Source: Lachnospiraceae bacterium (GTDB taxonomy: Bacteria > Bacillota > Clostridia > Lachnospirales > Lachnospiraceae). From it: a stretch of 64,000 bases of DNA. The notes under the pieces were generated by a model. That model did no database searches. It worked only from the letters and a program-made list of their open reading frames with translations, and had not been told where the DNA came from. A program made the translations under genes and the position numbers. Shown here piece by piece: positions 8,687 to 17,218 of the stretch. Each line of letters opens with the position of its first letter. Positions within the stretch are counted from its first letter, which is position 1. The stretch is taken from the NCBI GenBank assembly GCA_009911035.1, contig QXWO01000012.1:43025-107024 (forward strand), in the 5' to 3' direction.

Positions 8687-8788
8687 ATGTATAATTCAGG
8701 AGCAAGATTGAAAAGTGAAATTTTCAATCTACGTATTTGGGCCTATTCCCACATGGGAAGGGCCCATGCGGGAAAGGCATGGGTATAA
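8687..8788 (+). CDS. Leader ORF (33 codons) coupled to the response regulator
   Basis: An ATG at 8687 has a GAGAGG site at 8675-8680. The 33-codon frame (it begins MYNSGARLKSEIF and ends HAGKAWV) stops at TAA 8786-8788, two bases before the ATG of the response regulator at 8791. That ATG has only a poor site of its own (GGAAAGG 14 bases upstream, in a hairpin loop), so translation of the leader could bring ribosomes to it. Two hairpins lie inside the leader (8706-8729 and 8763-8783). The peptide has no recognisable family. Real expression is inferred from layout only. Confidence 0.5.
   Translation: MYNSGARLKSEIFNLRIWAYSHMGRAHAGKAWV
8706..8729. promoter_or_regulatory. Perfect 9-bp inverted repeat inside the leader
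   Basis: GATTGAAAA at 8706-8714 and TTTTCAATC at 8721-8729 are separated by six bases. It may be an operator for the adjacent response regulator or an RNA hairpin. A second hairpin, CCCATGC with GCATGGG (8763-8769 and 8777-8783), lies next to the start at 8791. Confidence 0.5.
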
Positions 8789-8790
8789 AA

Positions 8791-9459
8791 ATGAAAATTA
8801 TGATAGTGGAGGATGATGAGACGCTGGCCGGAGAAATAGGTTCATTCCTTGAAAGATGGGGATATGAGGCGGTCAGGGTGCAGCAGTTTGGTGATATCCG
8901 GCAGGAGTTTATAAAAAGCAGTCCACAGTTAGTTCTTATGGATGTGAACCTTCCTTTTTATGACGGCTTTTACTGGTGCAGCCAGATACGGAAAGTTTCC
9001 AGCGTGCCGGTCATATACATCAGCAGCAGGAATGATGACAGGGATAAGATCATGGGGATTGCCCAGGGAGGGGATGATTATGTGGAGAAACCCTTCCGGC
9101 TGGAAATGCTGAAAGCAAAGATAGAGGCGGTCTTAAGGAGGACCTACGAGTACCGGGTTAAGGAACAGGTTTTCATTAAGGGCGGGATGCATTTTGAGAC
9201 CCATTCCGGCATGTTATTTTTTGAAGGAAAAGAAGTTGAACTGACGAAGTCGGAGCGCAGGATTCTTGCCAGGCTGATGGAACTAAGACCTGGGGTGGCA
9301 ACCCGGGATGAATTGATGATGGAATTGTGGAATACGGATGAATTTGTCTCGGACGGCACGCTGACAACCGTCATATGCAGGCTGCGGAGCAAACTGAAAG
9401 CCGCCTGCGGGGAGGACATTATCCGGACAAAGAAAGGACAGGGGTATTTCATTCCATGA
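8791..9459 (+). CDS. OmpR-family response regulator, BceR-like
   Basis: The ATG at 8791 is chosen because it begins the receiver domain exactly (MKIMIVEDDETLA). The frame is open to a TTG at 8737, but that would add an unconserved Gly/Pro-rich piece. The 222-residue protein has acidic pair D8/D9, phospho-acceptor D51 and K101 (VEKPFRLE), then a winged-helix output domain (LTKSERRILARLMELRPGVA to KKGQGYF). The sequence FRLEMLKAKIEAVLRRTYEY is typical of BceR/VraR-like regulators of antimicrobial-peptide transporters. It overlaps the kinase gene by four bases and precedes an ABC transporter, matching the Bce arrangement. Confidence 0.9.
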   Translation: MKIMIVEDDETLAGEIGSFLERWGYEAVRVQQFGDIRQEFIKSSPQLVLMDVNLPFYDGFYWCSQIRKVSSVPVIYISSRNDDRDKIMGIAQGGDDYVEKPFRLEMLKAKIEAVLRRTYEYRVKEQVFIKGGMHFETHSGMLFFEGKEVELTKSERRILARLMELRPGVATRDELMMELWNTDEFVSDGTLTTVICRLRSKLKAACGEDIIRTKKGQGYFIP

Positions 9460-10451
9460 GTTTTTTTAGGAGAAAATGGAAATATTATGGACTGTGCCTG
9501 GCGGTTATGGGGTTATTTAACTTTTTCTTTATTTTTCTTATGGGACAAAAGGAGTTAAAGTATCTGTATTATCTGGATTTTCTTTTGACGCTGGCAGTTC
9601 TGCTGTTTTGGGGATTTGATTTTTATAAAGATAAAAAAGTACAGATTTATAAGGAAGAACTTATGCGGGGGGACAGTACCATTTGTCATCTCCTTCCGGA
9701 CTTTGATAATAAAGACGTAGCGGAACACGATATGCAGGTTCTTACAGCGGAATTGCAGGAAAAGTTTCAGGAAAACTGCGAGCTGCAGGATCATGTGGCA
9801 AGATGGTGCCATGAGTTTAAGATTCCACTTGCGGCCTGTTTTCTGATGGAGGAAAAAATTGCTGACAGAAAAATCCGCAAGGGCATGAGGGAGCAGCTTG
9901 AAAAAATGAACCAGCAGATTAACGCCATGATGCTTGGATGCAGACTGCAAAGCCCGGTTTTTGATTTGCAGGTTAAGAAAACATCCCTGATGGAATGTGT
10001 GAGGACATCCATCAAAAATAACCAGTTTTTCCTGATTCAGAAAAGGGTCGAGATCAAGCTTGATGTGGCAGGTTTTTTTGTGTATACAGACCCGTCCTGG
10101 CTGGTCTATGTGCTGGACCAGTTGATAAATAATGCATTAAAGTATGCAGAACAAGACCCGGTCATTCACATATGGGCCCAACAGGAAGAACAGGAAACCC
10201 GGCTGTTTGTGGAGGATTCCGGGGAAGGGATCAAAAGCAGCGATATAAGGAGAATCTTTGAAAAAGGATTTACGGGCAGTAACCGGCATAACGGGAAGTA
10301 CAAATCTACGGGCATGGGATTATATATGGTGTCAAAGATTATTGGCAGGCTTGGACATGAGATACAGGCAGAAAGTGAGTATGGAAGTTATACAAGATTT
10401 TGCATTATATTTAAAAATAATGATTATTACTTAACATTACAAAAACTGTAA
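9456..10451 (+). CDS. BceS-like intramembrane-sensing histidine kinase
   Basis: The ATG overlaps the regulator's stop (ATGA). The 331-residue protein has two closely spaced membrane segments (YYGLCLAVMGLFNFFFIFLM and YYLDFLLTLAVLLFWGF) with almost no outside loop, the hallmark of BceS-type kinases that sense through their ABC transporter. The phospho-acceptor is H119 in HEFKIPLAA. The ATPase domain has N box DQLINNALKYAE and G boxes DSGEGI and GMGLYMV. Its stop codon lies within the inverted repeat TTACA-N5-TGTAA that may control the transporter operon downstream. Confidence 0.9.
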   Translation: MSFFRRKWKYYGLCLAVMGLFNFFFIFLMGQKELKYLYYLDFLLTLAVLLFWGFDFYKDKKVQIYKEELMRGDSTICHLLPDFDNKDVAEHDMQVLTAELQEKFQENCELQDHVARWCHEFKIPLAACFLMEEKIADRKIRKGMREQLEKMNQQINAMMLGCRLQSPVFDLQVKKTSLMECVRTSIKNNQFFLIQKRVEIKLDVAGFFVYTDPSWLVYVLDQLINNALKYAEQDPVIHIWAQQEEQETRLFVEDSGEGIKSSDIRRIFEKGFTGSNRHNGKYKSTGMGLYMVSKIIGRLGHEIQAESEYGSYTRFCIIFKNNDYYLTLQKL

Positions 10452-10510
10452 TACAGGGAAATCTTTTGTAATGGGGATGTAAGGATTTATGGAAAACAGT
10501 CATTTATAAT
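10437..10510 (+). promoter_or_regulatory. Candidate BceR-type control region and promoter of the ABC transporter
   Basis: TTACA-N5-TGTAA at 10437-10451 is followed by TGTAA at 10467-10471 and 10478-10482, then TATAAT at 10505-10510 with no good -35 box. Three TGTAA elements lie 20 and 11 bases apart. BceR of Bacillus is reported to use TNACA-N4-TGTAA, so a related activator binding upstream of a weak promoter is plausible. The regulator at 8791 is the obvious candidate; this is inference. Confidence 0.5.
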
Positions 10511-10599
10511 AGTACTATCCGCTAAAGGATGCAGTGCTGTATAGTGAGGATGCGGAACTGGCCAGCATCTGCGCGGAACTGAAATAGGAGGATACTGAT

Positions 10600-11361
10600 A
10601 TGAATGATGGAAATGTTGTTAGGGTTAAGAATTTAATTAAGGATTACGGTGCAAAAAATTTTAAGATGCGTGCGCTTAAAGGGATTGACCTGACGGTTTA
10701 TTCCAATGATTTTATAGCCATTATGGGCCCATCCGGCTCCGGCAAGACTACGCTGCTGAATATTCTTTCCACCATAGATAAACCTACGCTGGGGGAGGTA
10801 TTCTTAGGCGGCAGGGATATTGGGAAAGTCTCCAACAGGGAATTAGCGAAGATTCGCAGGGACAAAATCGGTTTTATTTTTCAGGATTACAATCTGCTGG
10901 ATACCATGACATTGCAGGATAATATTGCCCTTCCGCTGGCCCTGAACGGAGTTTCGGCCAAAGAGTGCATTCAGAGGGTAGAGGCGGTCAGCGGTATGTT
11001 TGGGCTGGGAGAGCACCTGAACAAATATCCCTATCAGCTTTCCGGGGGACAGAAGCAGAGGGGAGCGGCCTGCCGCGCACTGATTACCGGACCGGAGATT
11101 CTTTTCGCGGACGAGCCAACCGGGGCATTGGATTCCAAGGCAGGAAAGGATTTGCTGGAATGTCTTAAGAACATAAACGAAAGCAGGAACACGGCCATAC
11201 TTATGGTGACTCATGACCCTTTCTGTGCTTCCTATGCAAAGGATGTATATATCTTAAGTGACGGGATGATTAAATGTAAGATAAGCGCAGGCTATAGCCG
11301 GAAAGAATTTTATGACAGAATTATTGATATACAGACTTCCATGGGAGGTGACTTCTCATGA
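10600..11361 (+). CDS. ABC transporter ATPase, BceA-like
   Basis: The 253-residue ATPase has Walker A GPSGSGKTT at residues 43-51, Q-loop FIFQDYNLLD, signature LSGGQKQR, Walker B ILFADEPTG followed by ALD, and the H-loop THD. The MacB/BceA type is shown by the LLNILSTIDKPT region. It starts with an AGGAGG site and its stop overlaps the permease start (ATGA at 11358). It should power the FtsX-type permease BceB-like at 11358 in removing envelope-active peptides from their lipid targets and in signalling to the kinase at 9456. Confidence 0.92.
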   Translation: MNDGNVVRVKNLIKDYGAKNFKMRALKGIDLTVYSNDFIAIMGPSGSGKTTLLNILSTIDKPTLGEVFLGGRDIGKVSNRELAKIRRDKIGFIFQDYNLLDTMTLQDNIALPLALNGVSAKECIQRVEAVSGMFGLGEHLNKYPYQLSGGQKQRGAACRALITGPEILFADEPTGALDSKAGKDLLECLKNINESRNTAILMVTHDPFCASYAKDVYILSDGMIKCKISAGYSRKEFYDRIIDIQTSMGGDFS

Positions 11362-13271
11362 AAATGATGGAACTTGCATTCAAAAATTTTAAAAGTAATA
11401 TGAAAAGTTATTTTTCCCTGATAATCTCGTTAGCTTTCACCATAATTGTAGTTTTCGATTTTCAAAATATTCTTTATACGGATACATTTAAAATGCTTGG
11501 GGAAAAGAATACCAGGCAGATCCATACGGCAGTTTCGGCAATATCTTTTGTGCTGGTGTGCTTTATATTTTTCTTTATCTGGTATTCTACCAACGTTTTT
11601 TTGAACCGGAGAAAAAAGGAGATTGGTATTTATATTTTTATGGGATTTCCGAATGAAAAAGTCGGCAGGCTTTATATGATAGAAACTGTGCTGACGGGAG
11701 CATCAGCACTGGGGCTGGGGCTTGCGGCAGGAGTGCTCACCACCCATTTGTTCCAGATGATAACGCTGGCCTTATCCGATATTGCGGTTGACATTGATTT
11801 TCAGTTTACACTGCGCCCGGTGTTGAATACTGTGGGGATTTATCTTATCATCTATTTGATATTTACCTTGAAGGGCTATGTGAATATTACAGGAAGCAGT
11901 GTGCTGGGCATGATAACAGGGGCTAGGCAGAATGAATATGTCAGGCAGAATATTGTGCTGCTGGTATTCAAGACCCTGCTTGGCCTGGGAGTTCTCGGGA
12001 CAGGATTTTACCTGGCAGTCAGAGAAGGAGAAGGCGGTGTGGAATCCCAGATTGGCATTGTGGCAGCAGTGGTTTTAGTGACAGTCGGAGTTTATATGGT
12101 GTTTGGCGGTGCGATTCCATTTATTTTCCAGAAAGCTGCAGGGAATAAGAGATTCCTTTACAACAAGCAAAGATGCCTTTGGATAAACAATATGATTTTC
12201 CGGATGAAGAAGAATTACCGTACCTATGCCATGGTATGTGTTCTTGCCCTTTGCTCGGTAACAGCTTTGGCAGCAGGCTTTGCCATGCGGGAACGGTATG
12301 ACAACATCATGAAATTCAACAGCACATATACCGTTCAGGTGTTAAGCAGTCGGGGAGACTTGGATGCTGACTTAAATCAAGTGATAAAACAGTATTCAGA
12401 AATTGATTACTGTTCGCAGATCCAGATTACCGGGCTGGAAGGTTCTTTGGTGAAAGCCAGTGAAAATGCAGGCAAATATGCCTTTGTATCCTATTCGGAA
12501 CTTAAGGATCTGGCAGCGGATATTGGAAAGGAATTTTCCCTGAAAGAGCCGGACGAAGGACAGATAGTGCGGGTAACACATATGTACCTTTTTTCCCTGC
12601 TGACTGACAGGGAACACCGAAAGATGGAGATAGGCGGCAGGGATTATGAGCAGATAGAAGAAACCGACATCTCTTATCTTGGATATCTGCAGGACCAGGT
12701 AAGCTTTTATATGGTAAACGACAGCGAATTTGCCGGTCTGCAGCTCCTGGGACAGAATCTTCATTGCTACAGCTACCACATAGAAGACGCTACGGCTTAC
12801 CAAAATATAAAAGAAGCGCTGAATGCCTATATGGAAAAGATTGAGACAGAGGGAGGTTACATTGGAATTGTTTCAATTGATCCGGGCAGTAACCGGATTT
12901 ATTGGGTGAAAGTGGTATTTTCCCTGTGCATTTTTGTATTTCTGGTCTTTATACTGGCAGCAGGAAGCATTATGTTTTTAAAATTGTTTAATGATTCTTT
13001 CGAAGAAAAAGAGCGTTATAGTGTCATGATAAAAATGGGGTTTGACCGGGAAATTCTTAGAAAATCCATTACCGCTGAACTTGGGGCGGCCTATGGAATT
13101 CCCTTTGTTGTTATGGGGATATCATCCTGTTTTTCTGTACATGCGCTGGGGATGATAATGAATACAAATTTGACAGCCATCCATGTGGGAAGTGCGCTGA
13201 CCGTTCTGGCAGTATTTCTGGTATGCTACCTGGTGTCGGTTTCTTCTTACCAGAAGAATGTGGGAGTATAA
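11358..13271 (+). CDS. FtsX-type ABC permease, BceB-like
   Basis: The 637-residue protein has the BceB plan: one membrane segment near residues 18-37, a three-helix group around 50-170, further helices around 195-310, a large extracytoplasmic domain (about residues 315-510), and three C-terminal helices with an FtsX fold (CIFVFLVFILAAGSIMFLKLFN). The gap at 13272-13392 after it holds no recognisable feature. With the ATPase at 10600 and the regulators at 8791/9456 it makes a complete peptide-detoxification module. Substrate (bacitracin, lantibiotic or other) cannot be read from the sequence. Confidence 0.9.
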   Translation: MKMMELAFKNFKSNMKSYFSLIISLAFTIIVVFDFQNILYTDTFKMLGEKNTRQIHTAVSAISFVLVCFIFFFIWYSTNVFLNRRKKEIGIYIFMGFPNEKVGRLYMIETVLTGASALGLGLAAGVLTTHLFQMITLALSDIAVDIDFQFTLRPVLNTVGIYLIIYLIFTLKGYVNITGSSVLGMITGARQNEYVRQNIVLLVFKTLLGLGVLGTGFYLAVREGEGGVESQIGIVAAVVLVTVGVYMVFGGAIPFIFQKAAGNKRFLYNKQRCLWINNMIFRMKKNYRTYAMVCVLALCSVTALAAGFAMRERYDNIMKFNSTYTVQVLSSRGDLDADLNQVIKQYSEIDYCSQIQITGLEGSLVKASENAGKYAFVSYSELKDLAADIGKEFSLKEPDEGQIVRVTHMYLFSLLTDREHRKMEIGGRDYEQIEETDISYLGYLQDQVSFYMVNDSEFAGLQLLGQNLHCYSYHIEDATAYQNIKEALNAYMEKIETEGGYIGIVSIDPGSNRIYWVKVVFSLCIFVFLVFILAAGSIMFLKLFNDSFEEKERYSVMIKMGFDREILRKSITAELGAAYGIPFVVMGISSCFSVHALGMIMNTNLTAIHVGSALTVLAVFLVCYLVSVSSYQKNVGV

Positions 13272-13413
13272 CAGGGGCAGCTAACCGAAATGCAGATAGA
13301 CATAAGAGGTAAACATCCTATAAACAGGCAGGATTGATAGACATTGATGTGAAAACAGATATACAATAAATAGAAAAACGGTTCAGATTAAAATGCTGGC
13401 GGAAGGAAAAAAT

Positions 13414-14283
13414 ATGCATTTTGTGCAGGCAAAAGGAATTTTATCAGCGAAAAACGGCATGAATCTGTACAGGGGATGCACCCACGGCTGTATTTACTGC
13501 GACAGCCGGAGCAGGTGCTATCAGATCAATCATGTCTTTGAAGATATTGAAGTAAAGGAAAATGCACCGGAACTGCTGGAGAAGACGCTTCGCTCCAGAC
13601 GTAAAAAATGTATGATTGGAACAGGGGCCATGTGCGATCCTTACATGCACTGCGAAGAACGCCTGGGGATGACCCGCAAGTGCCTGGAAATTATAGACAG
13701 GTATGGATTCGGCCTTGCCATCCAGACAAAATCGGACAGAATCTTAAGAGATTTGGATATTCTGAAAAGGATAAACAGCCAGTCAAAATGTGTTGTGCAG
13801 ATGACACTGACAACCTATGATGAGAATTTATGTAAAATACTGGAACCGGAAGTATGCACTACCCGGAAGCGGTTTGAAGCATTGCAGATTTTTAAGGAAA
13901 ACGGGATCCCCACAGTGGTATGGCTCTCTCCGCTGCTTCCTTTTATTAATGATACAAAAGAAAATGTGGAGGGCATACTGGATTACTGTATCCGGGCGGA
14001 TGTGAAGGGGATTCTCTGCTTCGGCATGGGTATGACTTTGCGGGAGGGAAACAGGGAGTACTTTTATGAGGCCCTGGATAAGCATTTCCCGGGACTGCGG
14101 GAAAGATACCAGCAAAACTACGGATGTGCGTATGAGGTTGGAAGCAGTAATAATGCTGAACTGATGAAACTTTTTTACAGCGTGTGCAGGAAGCATGGGA
14201 TTATAAGTAAAGTGGACGAAGTGTTTGCCTATCTCCATGAATTTCCGGAGAATAAAAACTACGAACAGCTTCGTCTGTTTTAG
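13414..14283 (+). CDS. SPL-type radical SAM protein
   Basis: The ATG at 13414 follows GGAAGGAAA; an ATG 21 bases earlier lacks a site. The 289-residue protein has the radical SAM cluster motif CX3CX2C as CTHGCIYCDS near residue 26, preceded by LSAKNGMNLYRGC, the signature of the spore photoproduct lyase-like Rv2578c family. GTGAMCDPYMHCEE and TLTTYDENLCKILEPEV follow, as in that family. These proteins are annotated as SPL-like, but most lack evidence of DNA repair. The substrate is unknown. It stands alone, convergent with the AraC gene nine bases away. Confidence 0.85.
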   Translation: MHFVQAKGILSAKNGMNLYRGCTHGCIYCDSRSRCYQINHVFEDIEVKENAPELLEKTLRSRRKKCMIGTGAMCDPYMHCEERLGMTRKCLEIIDRYGFGLAIQTKSDRILRDLDILKRINSQSKCVVQMTLTTYDENLCKILEPEVCTTRKRFEALQIFKENGIPTVVWLSPLLPFINDTKENVEGILDYCIRADVKGILCFGMGMTLREGNREYFYEALDKHFPGLRERYQQNYGCAYEVGSSNNAELMKLFYSVCRKHGIISKVDEVFAYLHEFPENKNYEQLRLF

Positions 14284-14291
14284 GGCAATTT

Positions 14292-15176
14292 TTAAGCACG
14301 CTCTATAACCGTATTGCCTAACTTTCTGTAATCCGACGGTGATACGCCGTATTTGGCAATGAATGAGCGGGTGAAATAGGAATGGTTGGCAAATCCGGTG
14401 TTTTCGGCTATTTCTATTATCTTGCGGCTGCTTCCTGCAAGCTGGTCTGCGGCAAGCTCCAGCCGGAAGTCTTTCAGATATTGGGTAAAGGTCCGGCCGG
14501 TCAATTCCTTAAACAATTTCATAAAATGGCTTTCTGAAAAACCGCAGACAGCGGCGGCGTCTGCAACAGAAATGGGTTTGTCATAGCTGCCCTGTATATA
14601 AAGAAGCAGTTTTTTTAGCTTATCATAGGTGGACTGGAGGGACAGTTCCCCGTCACTTATCCGGGCGCTGTACAGATAAAGATAATGCATGAGGACAAAA
14701 AGGTGTGATTTTATCATTAATTCGTACCCGGTGTAGCTCTTTTTTCTGTTGGCAATCAGGTCGCAAATGTAAGGCAGCATCAGCCGGTTAGGCTCGCTGC
14801 CGGCGGGAAAGTAAGGGGGAACGGTTCTGGTATGTTCGTAAAAAGGTCTGATATATTTCTCATAGCAGTTATCACTGCCATTTAACAGTGAAAAATGAAA
14901 TAAAATATTGAAATACGTCATGGACTCGTTTCCAAGCTGCTTCATAGAATGCACGATCTGGGGAGGCAGAATAAGCAGGTCCCCGGTCTGCGCGGTATAT
15001 TCGCTGGTCTGGATGGTAACGATACCCCTTCCTCCGGTTACATAGATGATTTCCATTTCGTCGTGCCAGTGGAGAGGGTAGGAGTGGAGATATTCGGGGA
15101 TATTTCCGCAATAAACGGTGTAAGGAAAGGAAAGCTTTCCGTGGGTTTTGGTCTCATGCATGACAGAATGGTCCAT
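14292..15176 (-). CDS. AraC-family transcriptional regulator with cupin sensor
   Basis: The 294-residue protein has an N-terminal cupin sensor (HSYPLHWHDEMEIIYVTGGRG, then GDLLILPPQIVHSM), which often binds sugars. Two C-terminal helix-turn-helix motifs follow (ISVADAAAVCGFSESHFMKLFKE and IIEIAENTGFANHSYFTRSF), ending with the AraC signature YGVSPSDYRK. The start has a GAGGTG site. It is divergent from the GH13 amylase at 15381, with 204 bases between, so it probably controls that gene in response to a maltodextrin-type sugar; this is inference from position. Confidence 0.9.
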   Translation of the reverse strand: MDHSVMHETKTHGKLSFPYTVYCGNIPEYLHSYPLHWHDEMEIIYVTGGRGIVTIQTSEYTAQTGDLLILPPQIVHSMKQLGNESMTYFNILFHFSLLNGSDNCYEKYIRPFYEHTRTVPPYFPAGSEPNRLMLPYICDLIANRKKSYTGYELMIKSHLFVLMHYLYLYSARISDGELSLQSTYDKLKKLLLYIQGSYDKPISVADAAAVCGFSESHFMKLFKELTGRTFTQYLKDFRLELAADQLAGSSRKIIEIAENTGFANHSYFTRSFIAKYGVSPSDYRKLGNTVIERA

Positions 15177-15336
15177 CGTTCACCTCATTTTAATCCAAAG
15201 TATGTTTGAAACTGCCTTTTGCAGGATGTGAGCTTCCATTTACAAATAGATTTTCAACACCTTTTATATAATCAATGTAATAGTTTTGTGTTAAAAATAT
15301 CGGCATATTCTATAAGAATTATAAGAGATCAAATAG

Positions 15337-15342
15337 TATAAT
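15337..15342 (+). promoter_or_regulatory. Candidate -10 box of the amylase gene
   Basis: TATAAT at 15337-15342 lies 38 bases before the amylase ATG in the AT-rich divergent region with the AraC gene. No good -35 box is seen at the right distance, as expected for an activator-dependent promoter. Confidence 0.4.
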
Positions 15343-15380
15343 GCAAATATAAAATCTTTTATAATTATAGGAGGCTGGAT

Positions 15381-17159
15381 ATGAGACTGGAGAGTATCTT
15401 ACATAGAAGTGCGTTTACAGACTGTTATGCGCTGGATCATGAGACTGTTGTACTTAATTTAAGGACGGGAAAGGATGTAGAGGCTGTCAGTGTGATACAT
15501 GAAGACCCTTATAGTTCCGGTCTTTCCATTGACAGTCCATGGAAGGGCATACCGGTCAAAATGAACAGGGAAAAGGAACTGGCGCGGGCTTACATATGGA
15601 GTGTCAGACTGAAACCGGAGTTTAAAAGGGAGCAGTATTATTTTGAGATTTCCGGCGGCGGTGAAAAGATATATATGATGGAGGATGATTTTTATACAAA
15701 GGAGCAGTTAAAGACACCCGGAAGGATGAAGCAGTATTTCAAATTCCCGTGGCTGAACAGCGCCGACGTCTGCCAGCCTCCGGCGTGGGCGGCGGATACC
15801 ATCTGGTACCAGATCATGCCCGACCGGTTCTGCAGGGGAGACGAAAGTCCTAAGAGCGTACAATTAAAAGACTGGAATGACCGGAACAATATGTCCCACT
15901 CGGATTTTTACGGGGGAGATCTGCGGGGGATAATCAGCAGGCTGGAATACCTCAAGGAGTTGGGGATATCAGGGATTTATCTTACCCCAGTCTTTGAATC
16001 CGGCAGCAACCATAAGTACAATACCTTTGATTACAAAAAGATTGACCCGGATTTTGGGAGCGGGGAGGATATGAGGGAACTGCTCCGCAAGGCCCACAGT
16101 CTGGGTATACGGGTCATGCTGGACGCTGTATTCAACCATTGCGGTGTAGAATTTCCCGCATGGAAAGATGTGCTGGAAAAAGGAGAAGATTCCCGGTATT
16201 TTGACTGGTTTTTTGTAAATGGCGAGCTGAAAGCAGGCGACTATTCCAAGACAAAAGACGGCAGATACTACAGTTTTGCTTTCGAGGCATATATGCCGAA
16301 ACTCAATACCAATAACCCAGAGGTCATGGATTATTTTACAGAAATATGTAGATACTGGGTGGAAGAATGGGGCATCGACGGAATACGGTTCGATGTGGGG
16401 AATGAAATTTCCCACGCGTTTATAAAGAAGCTCCACCGGGAATTAAAAGCAGTCAACAAGGAGATTTTCCTGCTGGGGGAGATCTGGCATGATTCCGTCC
16501 AGTGGCTGCAGGGAGATGAATATGACTCTGTGATGAATTATCCCTTTTTGGAAAGTATGAATGAATTCTGGGTGGAGGATGAATTGGAGAAGGGCGGGAA
16601 AATGGATTCCACAGGGTTCATGTATGGCATGAACCGCTGCTACTGCCTGTACCCAGAGCAGGTAAACCAGGTGCTGTTTAATTTTCTGGATACCCACGAC
16701 ATTGAACGGGCTTACAGCAGGTGCCAGAATATTGACATTTTGCTGCAACAGCTTGTGATTCTCATGTCCATGCCCGGCTCCCCCTGTCTGTATTACGGAA
16801 CTGAAATCGCAATGTCGGGTGCAGAGGGTGTTTATAACAGGAAGACCATGCCCTGGGATGAGATCGAGAGCAGAAGATACAATCAGATTATTGGGGAAGT
16901 CAGGAAAATTATTGCTCTTAGAAATACTTATCCCCACATGAAAAGCAGCCAAATCCAGTGGAAGCATGAAGCAGAAAACCGCCGCTTGATTCACTATGTG
17001 AAATACTTGGAAGGCAGCAGCTTTGGGATAGAAGTATATTTGAACGGGGAAGCCGGAAAGGTTCCGGTTGAAAGCAGGGGGAACGTAATTTATTCCGGAA
17101 ATTATGACAAAGGATACCTGCAGGCCAATGGAATCTTAATCAATAAAGTGACTTTGTAA
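15381..17159 (+). CDS. GH13 alpha-glucan hydrolase (neopullulanase/cyclomaltodextrinase-like)
   Basis: The 592-residue enzyme has an N-terminal beta domain (residues 1-125), a (beta/alpha)8 barrel starting at WYQIMPDRFCRGD, and a short C-terminal beta domain. Catalytic residues are nucleophile D338 (GIDGIRFDVGNE), acid/base E367 (LLGEIWHD) and D440 (LDTHDIER). The N-terminal domain and the absence of a signal peptide suit intracellular neopullulanase or maltogenic-amylase types that cut cyclodextrins, pullulan or maltodextrins. An AGGAGG site precedes the ATG. The stop codon lies in the first bases of repeat copy B, so an insertion may have set the present C-terminus. Confidence 0.9.
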   Translation: MRLESILHRSAFTDCYALDHETVVLNLRTGKDVEAVSVIHEDPYSSGLSIDSPWKGIPVKMNREKELARAYIWSVRLKPEFKREQYYFEISGGGEKIYMMEDDFYTKEQLKTPGRMKQYFKFPWLNSADVCQPPAWAADTIWYQIMPDRFCRGDESPKSVQLKDWNDRNNMSHSDFYGGDLRGIISRLEYLKELGISGIYLTPVFESGSNHKYNTFDYKKIDPDFGSGEDMRELLRKAHSLGIRVMLDAVFNHCGVEFPAWKDVLEKGEDSRYFDWFFVNGELKAGDYSKTKDGRYYSFAFEAYMPKLNTNNPEVMDYFTEICRYWVEEWGIDGIRFDVGNEISHAFIKKLHRELKAVNKEIFLLGEIWHDSVQWLQGDEYDSVMNYPFLESMNEFWVEDELEKGGKMDSTGFMYGMNRCYCLYPEQVNQVLFNFLDTHDIERAYSRCQNIDILLQQLVILMSMPGSPCLYYGTEIAMSGAEGVYNRKTMPWDEIESRRYNQIIGEVRKIIALRNTYPHMKSSQIQWKHEAENRRLIHYVKYLEGSSFGIEVYLNGEAGKVPVESRGNVIYSGNYDKGYLQANGILINKVTL

Positions 17160-17195
17160 CAATAAGCTGGTTCGTGGAGTGTGGCAGCGTTTGTT
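17157..17195 (+). repeat. Dispersed hairpin repeat, copy B
   Basis: The copy runs from TAACAATAAGCTGG to GGCAGCGTTTGTT (39 bases). The core can fold as GCTGGTTCGT, loop GGA, GTGTGGCAGC, where changes against copy C keep pairing through G-T wobbles. It overlaps the stop codon of the amylase and lies 23 bases before the kinase-like gene. Confidence 0.8.
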
Positions 17196-17218
17196 GGCAT
17201 ACGCAACAGAGGGCATAT

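Noticed and set aside
8737-8790. Upstream TTG start for the BceR-like regulator
   Set aside because: It would add an unconserved Gly/Pro-rich extension; the receiver domain begins exactly at 8791.
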